Positions 1 to 11,480 of a stretch of DNA of 64,000 nucleotides are shown one piece after another. The notes under the pieces were generated by a model. It did no database searches. It had not been told where the DNA came from and saw nothing but the letters and a program-made list of their open reading frames with translations. A program made the position numbers and the translations under genes. Each line of letters begins with the position of its first letter. Positions within the stretch are counted from its first letter, which is position 1. Where the stretch lies: the NCBI GenBank assembly GCA_037954325.1, contig JBBMNZ010000015.1, positions 2,542,001 to 2,606,000 of the forward strand, read 5' to 3'. The DNA is from Fistularia commersonii (Eukaryota > Chordata > Actinopteri > Syngnathiformes > Fistulariidae).

Positions 1-1602
1 TGGTTCTATAGTTTCATCAATGATTTATAAAGCCTCACGGTTGTTGAGACTTAGATGTACAAATCGGTCATCCCATATGTTTGTTCTCTCCCTGCAGCTC
101 CTTCAATCTGGAGATGCGATCCGCCCTTCCCTTCCCATCCCGTCCTGTCCCATCCAATCCCATCCCTGTCATCCGTTTCCCCGCTGCCTCTCGGTCTCAG
201 GTTTCAAAGCGTCCAACCCTGTCTCGCCCTCCCAGATTAGTCATCTAATGAGCAGCAGGGCTGATCAGGTGAATAATTGATGACGGGAGGCTGGAGAAAA
301 GCATCGATTTGAGCCGCGCTGTGGCTCCGGAGCAGGGAACAAGACTCCTCGGGAGGATCAGCAGGTACATCACTGCGACTCAGTTGAAGTTCAGATTTGA
401 GGATTATGCCAGTTCGTGCCATCTTTTGTCATAAAAAGACAGCTCTGGGTGATCTCAGTCATGACGTTTACAAAAAAAAATGCTAATTTGAATCTATTTT
501 CTGCATATGAGGTCAAAAGGGATAAAGCCTATAATTGTTTTTCACCAGAACCTCCAAGACCCCTGTTTGACTAAGCATTCATGTGTTTTGCAAGCAAAAT
601 GAAATGTTCATCTAAAAAAAAAAAAAAAAAGAAACCAACAATTTGGTAAATATTGATTTTAAACTTGTCAATGGTTGCAGAGGGAAAATTGTGCTTTCAG
701 TTTTGATTTCAAAAAAGTTCTATCTCCGAAAATACACTGGGCATTTCTGTGAAAACATTTTATGCTGACATTCCTGCTAATATTTAAAAGTCAACTTCTC
801 AGGTAATTTCTTGGTAATGTGGGGGAGATCTTCTAAATGTCTTTTTTGAAAATTTATTTTCAACTTTAACTTGCTATTTTTTCATGTTTGAAGTTATGAG
901 CTTGAAGCCTGTCCAAAAAAGGAAATTGGGCATTTGGAGACGGAATGGTTTGATAAAAAAAAATGTGTTGGGCTGCATAAAGAGTATGTAGAAGATCAAT
1001 TTTCAAGTGGCAGAATGAATATGTAGAACCAGGGACAAACATCGGTGGTGTAGTTCGATATGATATTCTTCCCCAATTGTCCGACCAACATTTTTGTCTG
1101 ACCGAACGTCTGTCACTCTCAAAATGGAGATCATGAATTATATATGACCACACAGATAGCAAACATATAAAGTCTCTTAGTGGAGTTCAGCGCAGGCAAA
1201 GACTCTCGGACACGTGAGTTGCAGAGACTCAGTGGGTTGACAAGACAAGCTACATTGGTTCATTAGAAAAACACACACACACGAAAAGACGATTGTTGAT
1301 TTTAGAAAAAAATATCCAAACTTGAATTGAAGATTTTTGCAACATTGACTCCAGAATAAAGCGAGGGCCTTGTCCTCCCCCGTTCACCCTATTTAAAATA
1401 GACTTATAACTGAAAATGTATTTAACTGATACCACAAAGACATTTTCAGTTTCAGTAGCTAACTAGCTTGATGCCTGGATCGCTGGATAGATTGATAGAT
1501 TAAATAGATGTGCTTAACATGTACTTTAACCAGATTTAATGAGTGCAAATCCATCAGAAGGCTGACCCACCTACCTGCCATTCTGCCCCAAAGTGGATAA
1601 TT
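1..1602. other. Non-coding, no recognisable element
   Basis: AT-leaning single-copy-looking DNA. It has a poly-A run at about 615-631 and a few short A/T tracts. The reading frames are short and show no family similarity I recognise. Confidence 0.5.
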
Positions 1603-1907
1603 CCAACAGGGGGTCTTTCCCTGTGGAGTTTGCATGTTTTCCGCATGTCTGCATGGGTTTTAATCTCAGGGCTCCCACAATCCAAACAAACATGCAGAAA
1701 GTTAATTGTATAAAATTGTAAAATTGCCCAGATGTATGAATGATAGAGTGAATGGTTGCATGTGGCTCAGTATACTGGCGATCAGTGCAAGGTGAACCCT
1801 ATCTCTTGTCCAGTAACAGTTGGGACAGACTGGAGCTCAATCCTGAATTAAGGATAAGTCATATCGAAGGTGAATGAATGAATGAATGAATGAATGAATG
1901 AATGAAT
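1603..1907 (+). mobile_element. SINE (family A), 5'-truncated, with (GAAT)n tail
   Basis: The body contains GTGGAGTTTGCATGTTTTCC, CCCACAATCCAAACAAACATGC and the CTGGCGA...GGTGAACCCT...AGTAACAGTTGGGAC blocks typical of the abundant teleost tRNA-SINE. It ends in a (GAAT)n run at about 1871-1907. The tRNA-like head is missing. Confidence 0.8.
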
Positions 1908-2796
1908 ATTTAAGTCAATAACAGCTCAAGCGATGCAGTGGACAGATAGGCGCCCATATGCGGGGGTTGAAGTTACACATCAAGTCCCGTGATGGAGTTT
2001 GACACGGGACCGCTCGCTCTTGACACCAGCCTGGTTTTCATTTTCGAGTGAAATTCAACGTCTGTCCGACATCGAGAACATCTTTCTGAAGTCCGGTGCC
2101 AGCTGGGGTGAGTTATCTGCTGCCACTTTTTGACAAGGATGAAGAATGTGTAGAGTGAAATAAATTATATTGATGCCGTCTATTGTTAGTCTGCCAGGTT
2201 ACGGGTCTTTATTTTTAACGATCCTGGTCTTGAAAGAGCGGATGAGAGCAACACACTCTCTACTTCACGTCAACTGCGTTAACAAAATACATACCTCTCT
2301 CTGTCCCGCTCCACGCCCAGTCTGGATCTAATCGACTTCTTCTGAAGAGCATGAGAGATGACTGCACAACTAATCTGGCCAAATCAAAAAATATGCTTTT
2401 GATTTGTTGGAAGTATAACTTTTGCCAAAGTTTAACTAGGCACTTTCTAACATTCCAGCAAGGGCATTACTGGAGCTGTGCGCTGAGTGATGGACAGCGC
2501 AGGGATTTCATCCCACCTGACTCTGCTCTGCGGCAGATACGCAGGATTTATCTTTAACTCATTTAAATGGTGCTCATTTCCAAAATCTCCCTATTTCAGG
2601 GAGATTGTTTGCCATCATTTTCTTATTTTTTTTTTTTATCATTATGGATATGAGTAGAAGCTTTTAGTCAAACCTCATCGTAAGTTTTAAGTAATGCCGC
2701 AAGTTTCGGAGCCTTTTAGTACCGCAGTAAATTTGTGTTTATACTTTACACTCTGTCTGGTTTCTTAAAATATTAATCCTGAAAATATAATTAATT
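1908..2796. other. Non-coding, nothing recognised
   Basis: No exon-like reading frame, RNA gene or repeat that I can identify, apart from short T runs near 2625. Confidence 0.45.
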
Positions 2797-3122
2797 CAAT
2801 TATTTATTCATTATATGCACAAAGGGTCACGAGGGGCCAGAGCCTGTCCGGCCCGTCATTGGTCAAGAGGCAGGGTTCAACCTGTCAATCACGGCCACAT
2901 ATAAATACAAACAACCATTCGCCCTCATTCACGTGTCACATCGAGGCATACAACTATTCACTCTCACTCACAGTTTGGGGTAATTTTCTCAATTTAAAAC
3001 TGTCTCCAAAGAAGCACTTAATTGTTTTTGGACTGTAGGAGGAAGCTGGAGAAGGCAGCGTAAACCCCACACAGAGGAAGTTCCTTTTTGCTGTGAGGTG
3101 GAAGCACTAACCACTGCATACA
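2797..3122 (-). mobile_element. SINE (family A), minus strand
   Basis: Same family as the 1603 copy, read on the minus strand. The tail side carries GGTCACGAGGGGCCAGAGCC, the middle carries two copies of the CATTCAC...CATA unit, and the head side carries TTTTTGGACTGTAGGAGGAAG and AAGCACTAACCACTGC. It is diverged and internally deleted. Confidence 0.75.
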
Positions 3123-3289
3123 ATAAAAATCGCATGTTAATTCATTTGAAAATTTACAAAACGGCATTTCGTATATATTTTAGAATAATTTGCTATTAAA
3201 GGGATTTTATTTAGAAATTTGCTTCACCCATTAGCAGGTTAAACCTCCTCTTCTTTACTTCAGGATAGATTATTGCCAGAGATTAAAAC

Positions 3290-3632
3290 CCACCCATCCA
3301 TCCATTATCTACCACTTATCCTGCACTCATGGTTGCAGTGATGGTTGAAGCCTTTCCCAGCCATTATTGGGCAAGAGGCAGGGTCGGCTCCGGACCGGTC
3401 GCCAGTCGATCACAGGACGACATATAGAGACAAACAACCACTCGCTCTATCATTCATACCCCCCGGCAATTTTCCGATGTTTCCAGCTAACCTTCTGCGT
3501 GTTTTTGGGTTTGTGGGAGAAAACTGGAGAACGCAGCGTAAACCCACGCAGACACAGGGAGAACATGCAAAAACCACACAGAGGAAGTCTCCTTTTTGCT
3601 GTGAGGTGGAAGCACTAACCACCGCGCCAATG
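3290..3632 (-). mobile_element. SINE (family A), minus strand, nearly complete
   Basis: It starts at the tail (CCATCCATCCATTATCTACC), passes GGCAAGAGGCAGGGTCGGCTCC and GTTTTTGGGTTTGTGGGAG, and ends at the tRNA-like head AGCACTAACCACCGCGCCAA. The neighbouring copy at 2797 has the same orientation. Confidence 0.82.
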
Positions 3633-3694
3633 TGCAATCTTTCATTATAAACTGCCTTTTTCTGATTTTACTTTGATTCCACTTTTCAGGATGT

Positions 3695-4052
3695 GGAATT
3701 ACGGAGATGAAGATGTTGAGGTTCTCTTTGGGAGTGACCAGGATGGATCGGATCAGGAATGAGTCTGTCAGAGGAACAGCACATGTTAGATGTTTTGGAG
3801 AGAAGGTCAGAGAAGCCAGACTGAGATGGTTCGGTCATGTACAGAGGAGGGATAGAGAATATATTGGTAGACAAATGCTGGAATTGCAGCTGCCAGGCAG
3901 GAGGTCTACAGGAAGACCAAAGAGAAGATTTATGGACGTAGTGAGAGAGGATATGAAGGTAGTTGGTGTGAGAGAGGAGGATATGGAGAATAGGATTAGA
4001 TGGAGGAAGTTGACTCGCTGTGGCGACCCCTGAAGGGAAAAGCCGAAAGAAG
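3695..4052 (+). mobile_element. RTE-like LINE, 3' end of ORF2
   Basis: A 108-residue open frame at 3707-4033 reads KMLRFSLGVTRMDRIRNE, then LRWFGHVQRRDREYIGRQML, then LPGRRSTGRPKRRFMDVV and WRKLTRCGDP. This is the C-terminal segment of a reverse transcriptase from an APE-type non-LTR retrotransposon of a kind common in fish; RTE-like is my best assignment. The frame is intact over this stretch and followed by the short GAAGAAGAAGA tail, so this is a 5'-truncated, comparatively young insertion. A longer, older fragment of the same family lies on the minus strand at about 47.4-48.1 kb. Confidence 0.85.
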
Positions 4053-5860
4053 AAGAAGATATGGAATTAGACGAACTTCGATTAAGTCCGAACCTGTAAT
4101 TTCTGCATCTATTTCCGGAGAGGGAATGTATCTCTTCTGGGCCAGATTGTGTGTTAAATGTCGTAAAACTCCTGGGGTGGAGTCTCCGATAGAAGGAGCG
4201 TATAGAGTCGTGAGATTGAAATAAAAAGCGATTGGGTCGCCATTTATATTCCATTTCAATCTGTTTTCCTTCATTCCTGTAAAGGGAAAAAATCTAACAG
4301 CACGGCCCTCGGGTTGTGCACGTGGGACATCTTATCCTTACATGATCCAATGGACAGTATGTTGGTGACATTGCTCCAGGAGAGTCAGCCTCCCATCTTC
4401 CATGTCGCTCAGACGGGGTATCCACTCCGGGATACTGCTCATTGGCTTTTTTTTTTTTTCTTTTGTCCAGATGGTCAAGAGCTCCCGGTGTTCAGTGGGG
4501 TAGACGCCGTTCACCCAGGGGGACTCCTCACACCATCTGTTCCAGTCTTGCCCTCACTTCTCATATAACTCAAAGTCGAATGTAACGAATGTAAAGGATC
4601 CGATCCTCCGCGATCATGCGCTCCTGGTCTGAAACATCTGCGCGGAAGCTCCAAGACCTGATATTCCGTCACAACGTGCCTGCTTTACTTTCATTCGTCC
4701 CTCGCCTGCGCATGGGCTTCTATGCGTGTGTGTGTGTCTGAGCGTGTGTGTCCTGCGCTGTTCAAATGAGACAGAGAGCATCTTTCCGGAGTCATCTCTC
4801 CGCTCTGGGGAATGTTGCAAGATAACTGGATGCTAATGCCGCTCTTAGCCTTTGGGGAATCACGTCTGCCTTCCTGAGCGGTAACCTACATTTACCGAGC
4901 GGTCTTACACATAAGGTTAATGAATAAGGCCTGCTGGAGGATGAGCGGACCTTTCACATGAGCATACACACATGCACAAACAAGGACGCAGCCATCATCA
5001 TCAATACGATTATTTTAGACGCACTCGCATACACAAATGAACAAGGATGTTTCTGTTTGCTGTAGCAAAAAGAAAAAAAAAAAAAACTAACAAGGTTAGT
5101 AAGTAAACAAGGCATCTGAGTCAGTAATTCATTTATTTAGTCTGGCTCCTCGGAGTCTTGGGCATGGGCTATTAAGAGGTAGAGCTCTTCTGCATAGAAA
5201 TTTAATTTTAAATGTGTGCATATATGTGTGTATTTAACAGACAATGAAAGCAATATTTTGATTTCAAGGCTAATAGCCATCATCCCCCCCTTTGTTTCTT
5301 TTCGCCCCCAACTGCAACTAAGACTAGACAAAGAGACATATGGAATTTCCTATCCTAATTAATTAATGTGATCATTAATGCTGATTGTGATGTTTTCAAT
5401 GAAACATTCAGAAACTGTGGGTCTTGCGAACTTTGCTCTCAGTAAATTCCTCTTCTGATACTCTTCCTCTATATTGTATGATTATGCAGTATGATCATAA
5501 TACCCAGATAAACAGTTACTGCCACCTGGTGAAAGCAAGGATCATCAACATTTATCACCTTATCCTTTTTTCTTAAGAAATTAACTCCACCTCCACATTA
5601 TCACACACATTTCCCATACCGCAGACACACCTGCAGCAAAAACAAATCCTAAAACGAACAACCTGCAACGATGAAAACAGTATCAACACACAAAACCTTC
5701 TCCCTTTTTTAAGTAGGTGTCTTAAGAATTCAGTCCGCCAGGTGCTTTTTCTCTTTGCTCAGCTGATAAACAGCTATCAGCCGCAGGTGACAATTGGTCA
5801 ACTAACATGGCGACACCTTCTCCATTGCCATGCTGCTGCATCATCTCAAGTGTTTTCAGC
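4053..5860. other. Non-coding single-copy-looking DNA
   Basis: No gene is visible. The part at 4840-5060 is low in simple repeats and balanced in composition, which could reflect conservation. The rest has A/T runs and short GT tracts (4726-4750, 5225-5235). Confidence 0.4.
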
Positions 5861-5869
5861 AAACTCTGA

Positions 5870-8470
5870 CATTTCCTTTGTAGGATCCGTCCATCTTCCA
5901 TTTTGACGGTATAGGATTTTGGTCCAACTTCCTCCAGCGCAGTAGCTTTCTGTTACAGATGTTGGAATCTTCAACCGCCACCATGTCATATCTGGCCAGT
6001 GGAGCTCGAATCAAGTGGACCGAGACCTCCTTGTGCCTCTTCTGTTGAGCTGTATGTGGAAGGTTGGTGCGTAGCCTGCTTCCCGTGAGAAGTTCAACAG
6101 GAAATTTTCCTGCCTGTAACTCAGCAGAGCTAGATAAGGTTGCGAGCTGCTGCCCTTGTGCCTTCTTGGGTAACTGTGCTCCTTTCTATGCTTTGCCTTT
6201 TGACTGGGCATAGAGGGGGCTTGAAGTCACATGTCGAAAATCATACTCTTTAGCAAAGCTCTGAAACATCTTGAAACTGTAGCAGGGTCCACTGTCACTA
6301 TAGACAACTTGAGGGATCCCCTGTCTTGCAAATATGGACTTCATGTATTTGATAACACATATTACAGACATGCTGGGGAGTAATACTGTTTACACTCACC
6401 TCTAGGCCATCATATTTTTCTCTGTTTCGGCCACAATCTGCTGAGATTTCGTGTCAGACACAGGGAGTGATTCGATGAGCAGGTTTATGTGGAGTTTCAG
6501 ATCAGTCTCTATGGGACTCTTACTGAATGTTTCCTTGAGTGTTGTGGTGCGGGAGAGAGTGTTAAGAAGCACGGTGTGCTGAGTAGATCAGGTAGACCTA
6601 GCGTTGCAGTCTTTGGATGTGCGGAAATATCTCACTGAGGTTTTTCTTGATGATGCCGCTCAACGACTTGAGGTTGGTTTCTGCCACCAATGTTGGTAAG
6701 CCTTATACATAGCTGTCCGACCACTCTTTTCGTAATCTGAATGTCATTCAGGTGCTGTCCTAAAGCTTGTAACATCTTCAGTCCTCTCAATCAGCTTGCA
6801 GTGACACTGGTGCGATCCCGTTTTCCGATGTAACCGGCGATATTTCTGTCTTTTTGGATGAAACAAAGTCGTGTTTTTTTAACTGTGAACACTCTTTGTC
6901 ATTGCTGTCTGACCACTTGAACCCACATCTATCATGCAATAGCTGCCTTAGATGCAGGTTTGGAATTCATTTCCCAATGAAACTGAAAAGCCCAAGTGCT
7001 CTCAAAACATCTTCCGTATCGCATGCACTTTATGCATGTCTAGCTCAACCCCCAGACAGCTTGTCTCCCAGAGAGGTGATTTCAGCCACTCTAAACTGAC
7101 ATTTTGCTCTATTCGGCTTCAGTCCATACTTTTGTGTGTTGCAGCACCTTGGTGAGCCTCCCTATGTTCTGCTAAAGCCTGGAGCCCCCGAGCACAATGT
7201 TGTACACTCATACCCTGATCCCGTCAGTACTCTCTATGGTCCTGTGGAAAACATTGGGAGAAGAGGAGATAGGCTGAAAGGTGTGGCCAAGAGGCGTGTT
7301 AAATATACAGTTTTTGGTGCTGTCCTCATGCAGCTTCAGCTGCCATGATTGTTAGGTTGCATCAAACTTACTGAAGAACTGTGCTACTTTCATTTCTCGT
7401 ATGATTTAATTTCTTGTGGGAATCTGGTAATGTTCTCTTTTTATGTTGGCAGTAGGATCTTTGGGATCCGTGCAGATGCAAGTGCAAATACACCGGTATT
7501 GTCTTTTCACAAAACCAAAGAATATACCCATTCTGTGGGCTCCTCCACTTTCTTTATAACTCACAGAGACGTCATTCAGTTGAGATCCTGTTTTAATTTG
7601 TAAAGTTTGGTTCATTCACACTGTTTGGTTCATTCCTGCAGATTTGGTGCACTCTTTTCTCAAGGCCAAGTCTTAGACATGCTTTGTCACCTGGTAGCAA
7701 CTCATGTCCCTCTGGTACAACAACAAACACAAGGCTGTGATTTTCCTTTGATTTTTTCCCGATGTCTGTGTGCACTTGTGGTATTAATGGGCTATCTATT
7801 GTAGGCTTTAAGGAAATTGCTGTTTTGCTAAATGTGTAGTATTACCATCATAGCTTGGATGTCATTCACCAAGTTCGCCTTTGCTCCTGTGTCCAGTTTG
7901 AATGTAATGACAGCTCCAATCACCTGCAGTGCCTCTTTCCATAGGTCCTACTCCATACAGGCTATGCTTGACTTCTCCATCCCTGTAAAAACGTTGGCCC
8001 TTTCTAGCTTTTGAGAAGCATCACTTTGCAAAGGATGATTTTGTCCTCTGCATTTGCCGCAGACTTCTCTATGAGACGGCCACCATTCTGGCGCCTGTCT
8101 GGTGCCTCGTCAATCAGTGCCTTTATGGGACACGGCGCACGCTGGTTGTGGTCCCTGTGTCTGGGTAGACACCATGGCTACTGATGTCCCTCACCGCTTC
8201 ACCAAATGTTTTGTATGCTGCAGGGCTAATTTACTAGCTTGGCAGATCTTTATGGCACCAATTATTGTTAGCTCAGTCTCTTGCAGCAACCTTTCCCGCA
8301 CTCTCCAAAGTCGCATGTCTTGGCTTTTAGCTTTAAATCCATAACGAAAGTGTTAAACCTCTCTGCGCCGTTAGGGAAACATTTCTCAGTTGTCTTCGGT
8401 GAACAGCGTTTGTCAAACCTCTGCACAATGATGTCAAACTTATTATCGCATCACATTGATACATATTAAG
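5870..8470 (-). pseudogene. Gypsy-type LTR retrotransposon gag-pol relic
   Basis: Read right to left, the stretch shows the usual order of a Gypsy polyprotein. A gag fragment (about 8270-8440) contains FNTFVMDLKLKAKTCDFGE. Next is a cysteine-rich zinc-knuckle remnant CGKCRGQNHP (about 8035-8075). The aspartic protease follows, with FKLDTGAKANLV and its DTGA catalytic motif at 7882-7893. A reverse transcriptase remnant ending NVFHRTIEST lies at about 7220-7310. An integrase segment (6186-6371) reads FARQGIPQVVYSDSGPCYSF with the second catalytic Asp; a stop replaces the position where the catalytic Glu is expected. Stops and frameshifts break every domain, so it is inactive. I could not recognise LTRs or a target duplication at either end, so the borders are approximate. 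Confidence 0.85.
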
Positions 8471-8559
8471 TTCATTAGGCAGGAGGGTATGCGCCTGAAT
8501 TAAAACAGTTTGACGGCAGGGTGAGGTGACATTTTTTATTAAGGATATAGACATGCAAA

Positions 8560-9060
8560 TGAGCACTCTGGGAGTGTGCTAGGTCACTGCCTCTAAAAGC
8601 TCCGTAGAAAAACCCACTGCCAATTTGTTTTAATTCTCAGCATGGCAAATTTAATGTGAAACAGTTCTTTTAATTCAGCGGCCCCTCAAACTATATGCAT
8701 AATAAAATACCGGATGCTCCATTAGAGTTGCTTTTTTTTAATTTACAAGGAAAAGCTGATGAGGCGTGCCTGCTACAGAAATAGGTTGCGGGGCCAAAGA
8801 GCCCATGCCCGAGAGATTTCCGCTGCTGTCACTCTGCTGGAACAACCTCTTTTGAAATGATGTGAGAAAACCCACCGTTTTTCCATAAGCAAGCACTTTG
8901 TGACAGCGCCGATGAAAAACTGCCTTTTACCGAGCAGAAACCTTTGACAGATCTGAGCTCACTGCGGGCGGCCTTCTGCCTCAACCAGTTGGGATAAAAT
9001 GAGAGAGAGCGAGAGACAGACACAGATAGTAAGCAAGCGTGGCCAAGACGGCAATGCCAG
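8560..9060. promoter_or_regulatory. Candidate conserved non-coding block
   Basis: This block immediately right of the Gypsy relic is free of simple repeats. It is rich in homeodomain/POU-like words (TTTAATTC, TATGCATAATAAAATA, CATTAGAG) embedded in moderate-GC DNA with no open frame. That texture is typical of vertebrate developmental enhancers. There is no direct proof; alignment to other fish would decide. Confidence 0.28.
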
Positions 9061-9802
9061 CCCTTAGCTACCTGGATAGTGATAAATATAGTTATTCTTG
9101 ACTTTTTCAGAGTGTGTAGAGTCGATTTTTAACCTCCCTCTTTCACTGATAGGAGTCTTTTTGGGCTTCACTGCTTCATGACATCAACGCTCAATTTGCA
9201 TCACCACTCTTCCCGCACCGAGGATGAAATGGATTCGGGCTGAACGTTGAGAAAGGGCATTTTGTCAAAAATGATTCAAGGATCCATGCAGAAGATAGCA
9301 CACTTATGTGATTTGTGGATATTTTATTACTGGTTTGCATAAATGATGCATGCAATGGACTCATCAGGCCACTTCTTGACACAAAGGTTTAAAACGTTTC
9401 TTGTGTTGTTGATGCTCATCGAGCTGCTGACTCAGAGGGGTTTCTTCCATTTTTTTAGATCATCCTATTTAGGAAAACTGACACAACGTGATTAAACATC
9501 ACTGGTCTGACTCATCAATTAATGGAAGAAAAATAGATTTTTCATCTTTGCTACTTAAATTTAGTTTTTTTTTAATTTTTAGTTATTTGTTAATCATCTG
9601 GAATTTTGTGGTATTTCTTTACAAACGTCTTTTAATTTTACTTGCACTATATTTCTATCCATACCCTACTCACCTGTCCATATGTGTAGCAATGGTTAGA
9701 ACCCATGTCCCCCCCCCACAACAATCCAAAAATTAATTGAAAAACAGATAAGTGTCTGGAGCTGATCGATTAGAAAAGGCAAACTGAAGAATTTGTGTTA
9801 CA
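9061..9802. other. Non-coding AT-rich DNA
   Basis: Nothing recognised; long T-rich runs lie around 9560-9600. Confidence 0.4.
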
Positions 9803-9910
9803 ATGTCCAGGAATCAAGTTTCTTGCGTGCTGGAAAATTTTGCTAAATCTGGCATCTGGTGCCTGGAAATGAACTGGAGAACAGACAACCTGGTGATGAA
9901 TGTGAAACAG
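9803..9910 (+). other. Exon-like open segment ending in a good splice donor
   Basis: An open frame starting at an ATG (9803) has ordinary amino-acid composition (MSRNQVSCVLENFAKSG..., ending NVKQ) up to AAACAG, followed by the strong donor GTGAGC at 9911. Beyond the donor the same frame becomes proline/serine low complexity, as expected for an intron. I do not recognise the peptide, and no partner exon was found in the window. It could be chance or a non-coding RNA exon. Confidence 0.18.
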
Positions 9911-11480
9911 GTGAGCGGCGGCGGCGGCGGCTGTCGGGAGTGGCGACGTGTGAAACCGAGGAGGCAGGTAGAGAACGAACGTAGGGGGATACGAACTCCA
10001 CTTTGGAAGTCGGTCGGTGTGTGTAAGAGAGATATTCTCCGTGCCTACACTCTGTCATTTCCCCTTCCCCCCCCTGCATCGGTGACTCTGGCTGATATCT
10101 ACTCACCGTCTACCCAACCCCCTCCTGGGGAAGACCGCCATCTGACTCGGGATGTCACAATCAATTATACTCAACCCCCCCTTTTTTTTCTCCTCAGTGG
10201 CGTTTACATGAGTCACATTTCTCAGGCTCCTTCCTTCCTTCCTTCCCAACTCCCCTCTACAACTGTGCACACCTCTCTGGCCTTCCCCTTGCCACCCCGA
10301 GGGTGCCCCCCCCCCCCCCCCCCCCCCACTCCACCCTATCAAGACCCAGGAATAATTCCCCTCCTTTCGGGAGAAAAACAGCGCGAGGTGATAAATCTAC
10401 AGTGATGTATTGTTGGAAGAAAAAAAAGATTCAATGAAGAGGAAGAGAAGTGAAGCCCCGAAGGCGCGCAACTCCATGGCTTGCTCAGCACAGCAGAAAA
10501 GAAAGAACGGTCAGTCGCCGAAAGACTTGAGCGGATGGGAGAGAGCGCCGTCGGGGTGACACGGGGCGGTAAAAGACTTTCCTCGTCTCGGACGTTTTGA
10601 CGTGTGATCCCGGGGCGGCTGGAAGCTTTCACAGCGCCTTCTCAACCCAAGCTGTAAAAACATCTTTCGACGTAACTAGAAGCAGAGTCACCTATGACCC
10701 GCGGAGCTCGATCGCTCAAATGCACGCTCAGGTATCTTCTTGAAGAGAAAATAACAGATATGTGACCTCAGGCCGATGTGTGGGACTGTTCACGTACATC
10801 GAGATGATCAATACTGTGTTACTCACATGAGCAGAGGAGGGGTGCCAGGGACTTCGCATATTTAATGCCTGACTGATTTTAACAGCTCACACAACTCCCA
10901 GGCGGCGAGGGGGGATGGGCGGGGGCGGGGGTTTCGATACCGATGGCACTGGGGAATCAGGAGGCACCTCCGGCGCGCTTCCATCGGAACCCCTGGATTG
11001 TTTACCTGCCCCGACAAGCGGCGGAAAATACAAACAATGCAGGGTGTAATTGGCATTGATGTGTTTTAAAAGCCCTCCTCCTCCCGTGCAAACACCTGCA
11101 GCCCATGAAGCCTGGCGCCCCCCCCCCCCTGGGAAATCACACATTAGCATTTAGCCGTTTCATCTGCTGCTCTAATCAGAGCCAAACGTTTCAATAATAC
11201 AACACAAGAGCGGTTATGCAATACGGAGAGAAAAAAAACAGGAGAGAGGGAGGGGAAAAAAACAGGGCTCCGTGAAAAGGTATTTCCAGAGGTTGTGAAG
11301 CAGTTGGCGCCAGCGATAAATAGTTAAAAGGATCCGGGTGGGGGGTTGTTGGGTGAGCCGCTGACCCCGGCTGCCCCTCCCGCCTCCCCCTTCCCAGCTG
11401 TTTCCCATGTAATCGCGATGTTGCCGAGATCCGTGATTTACCAACAAGCTCGGCCGATCCAGACACGACTGTATTATTTT
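9911..11480. promoter_or_regulatory. GC-rich, CpG-containing single-copy region
   Basis: This segment is clearly more GC- and CpG-rich than its surroundings. It has a (GGC)n stretch at 9917-9931, a CpG-dense part at about 10440-10720, and a run of 22 C at 10306-10327. No coding frame convinces: the long open stretches are driven by poly-Pro/Gly from C and G runs. It could be a CpG island of an unannotated promoter or a conserved regulatory domain, but nothing in the sequence identifies a transcription start. Confidence 0.3.

Noticed and set aside
9803..10405. 200-residue open frame as one protein
   Set aside because: After 9910 it becomes Pro/Ser/Thr low complexity driven by C runs. Only the first part is exon-like.
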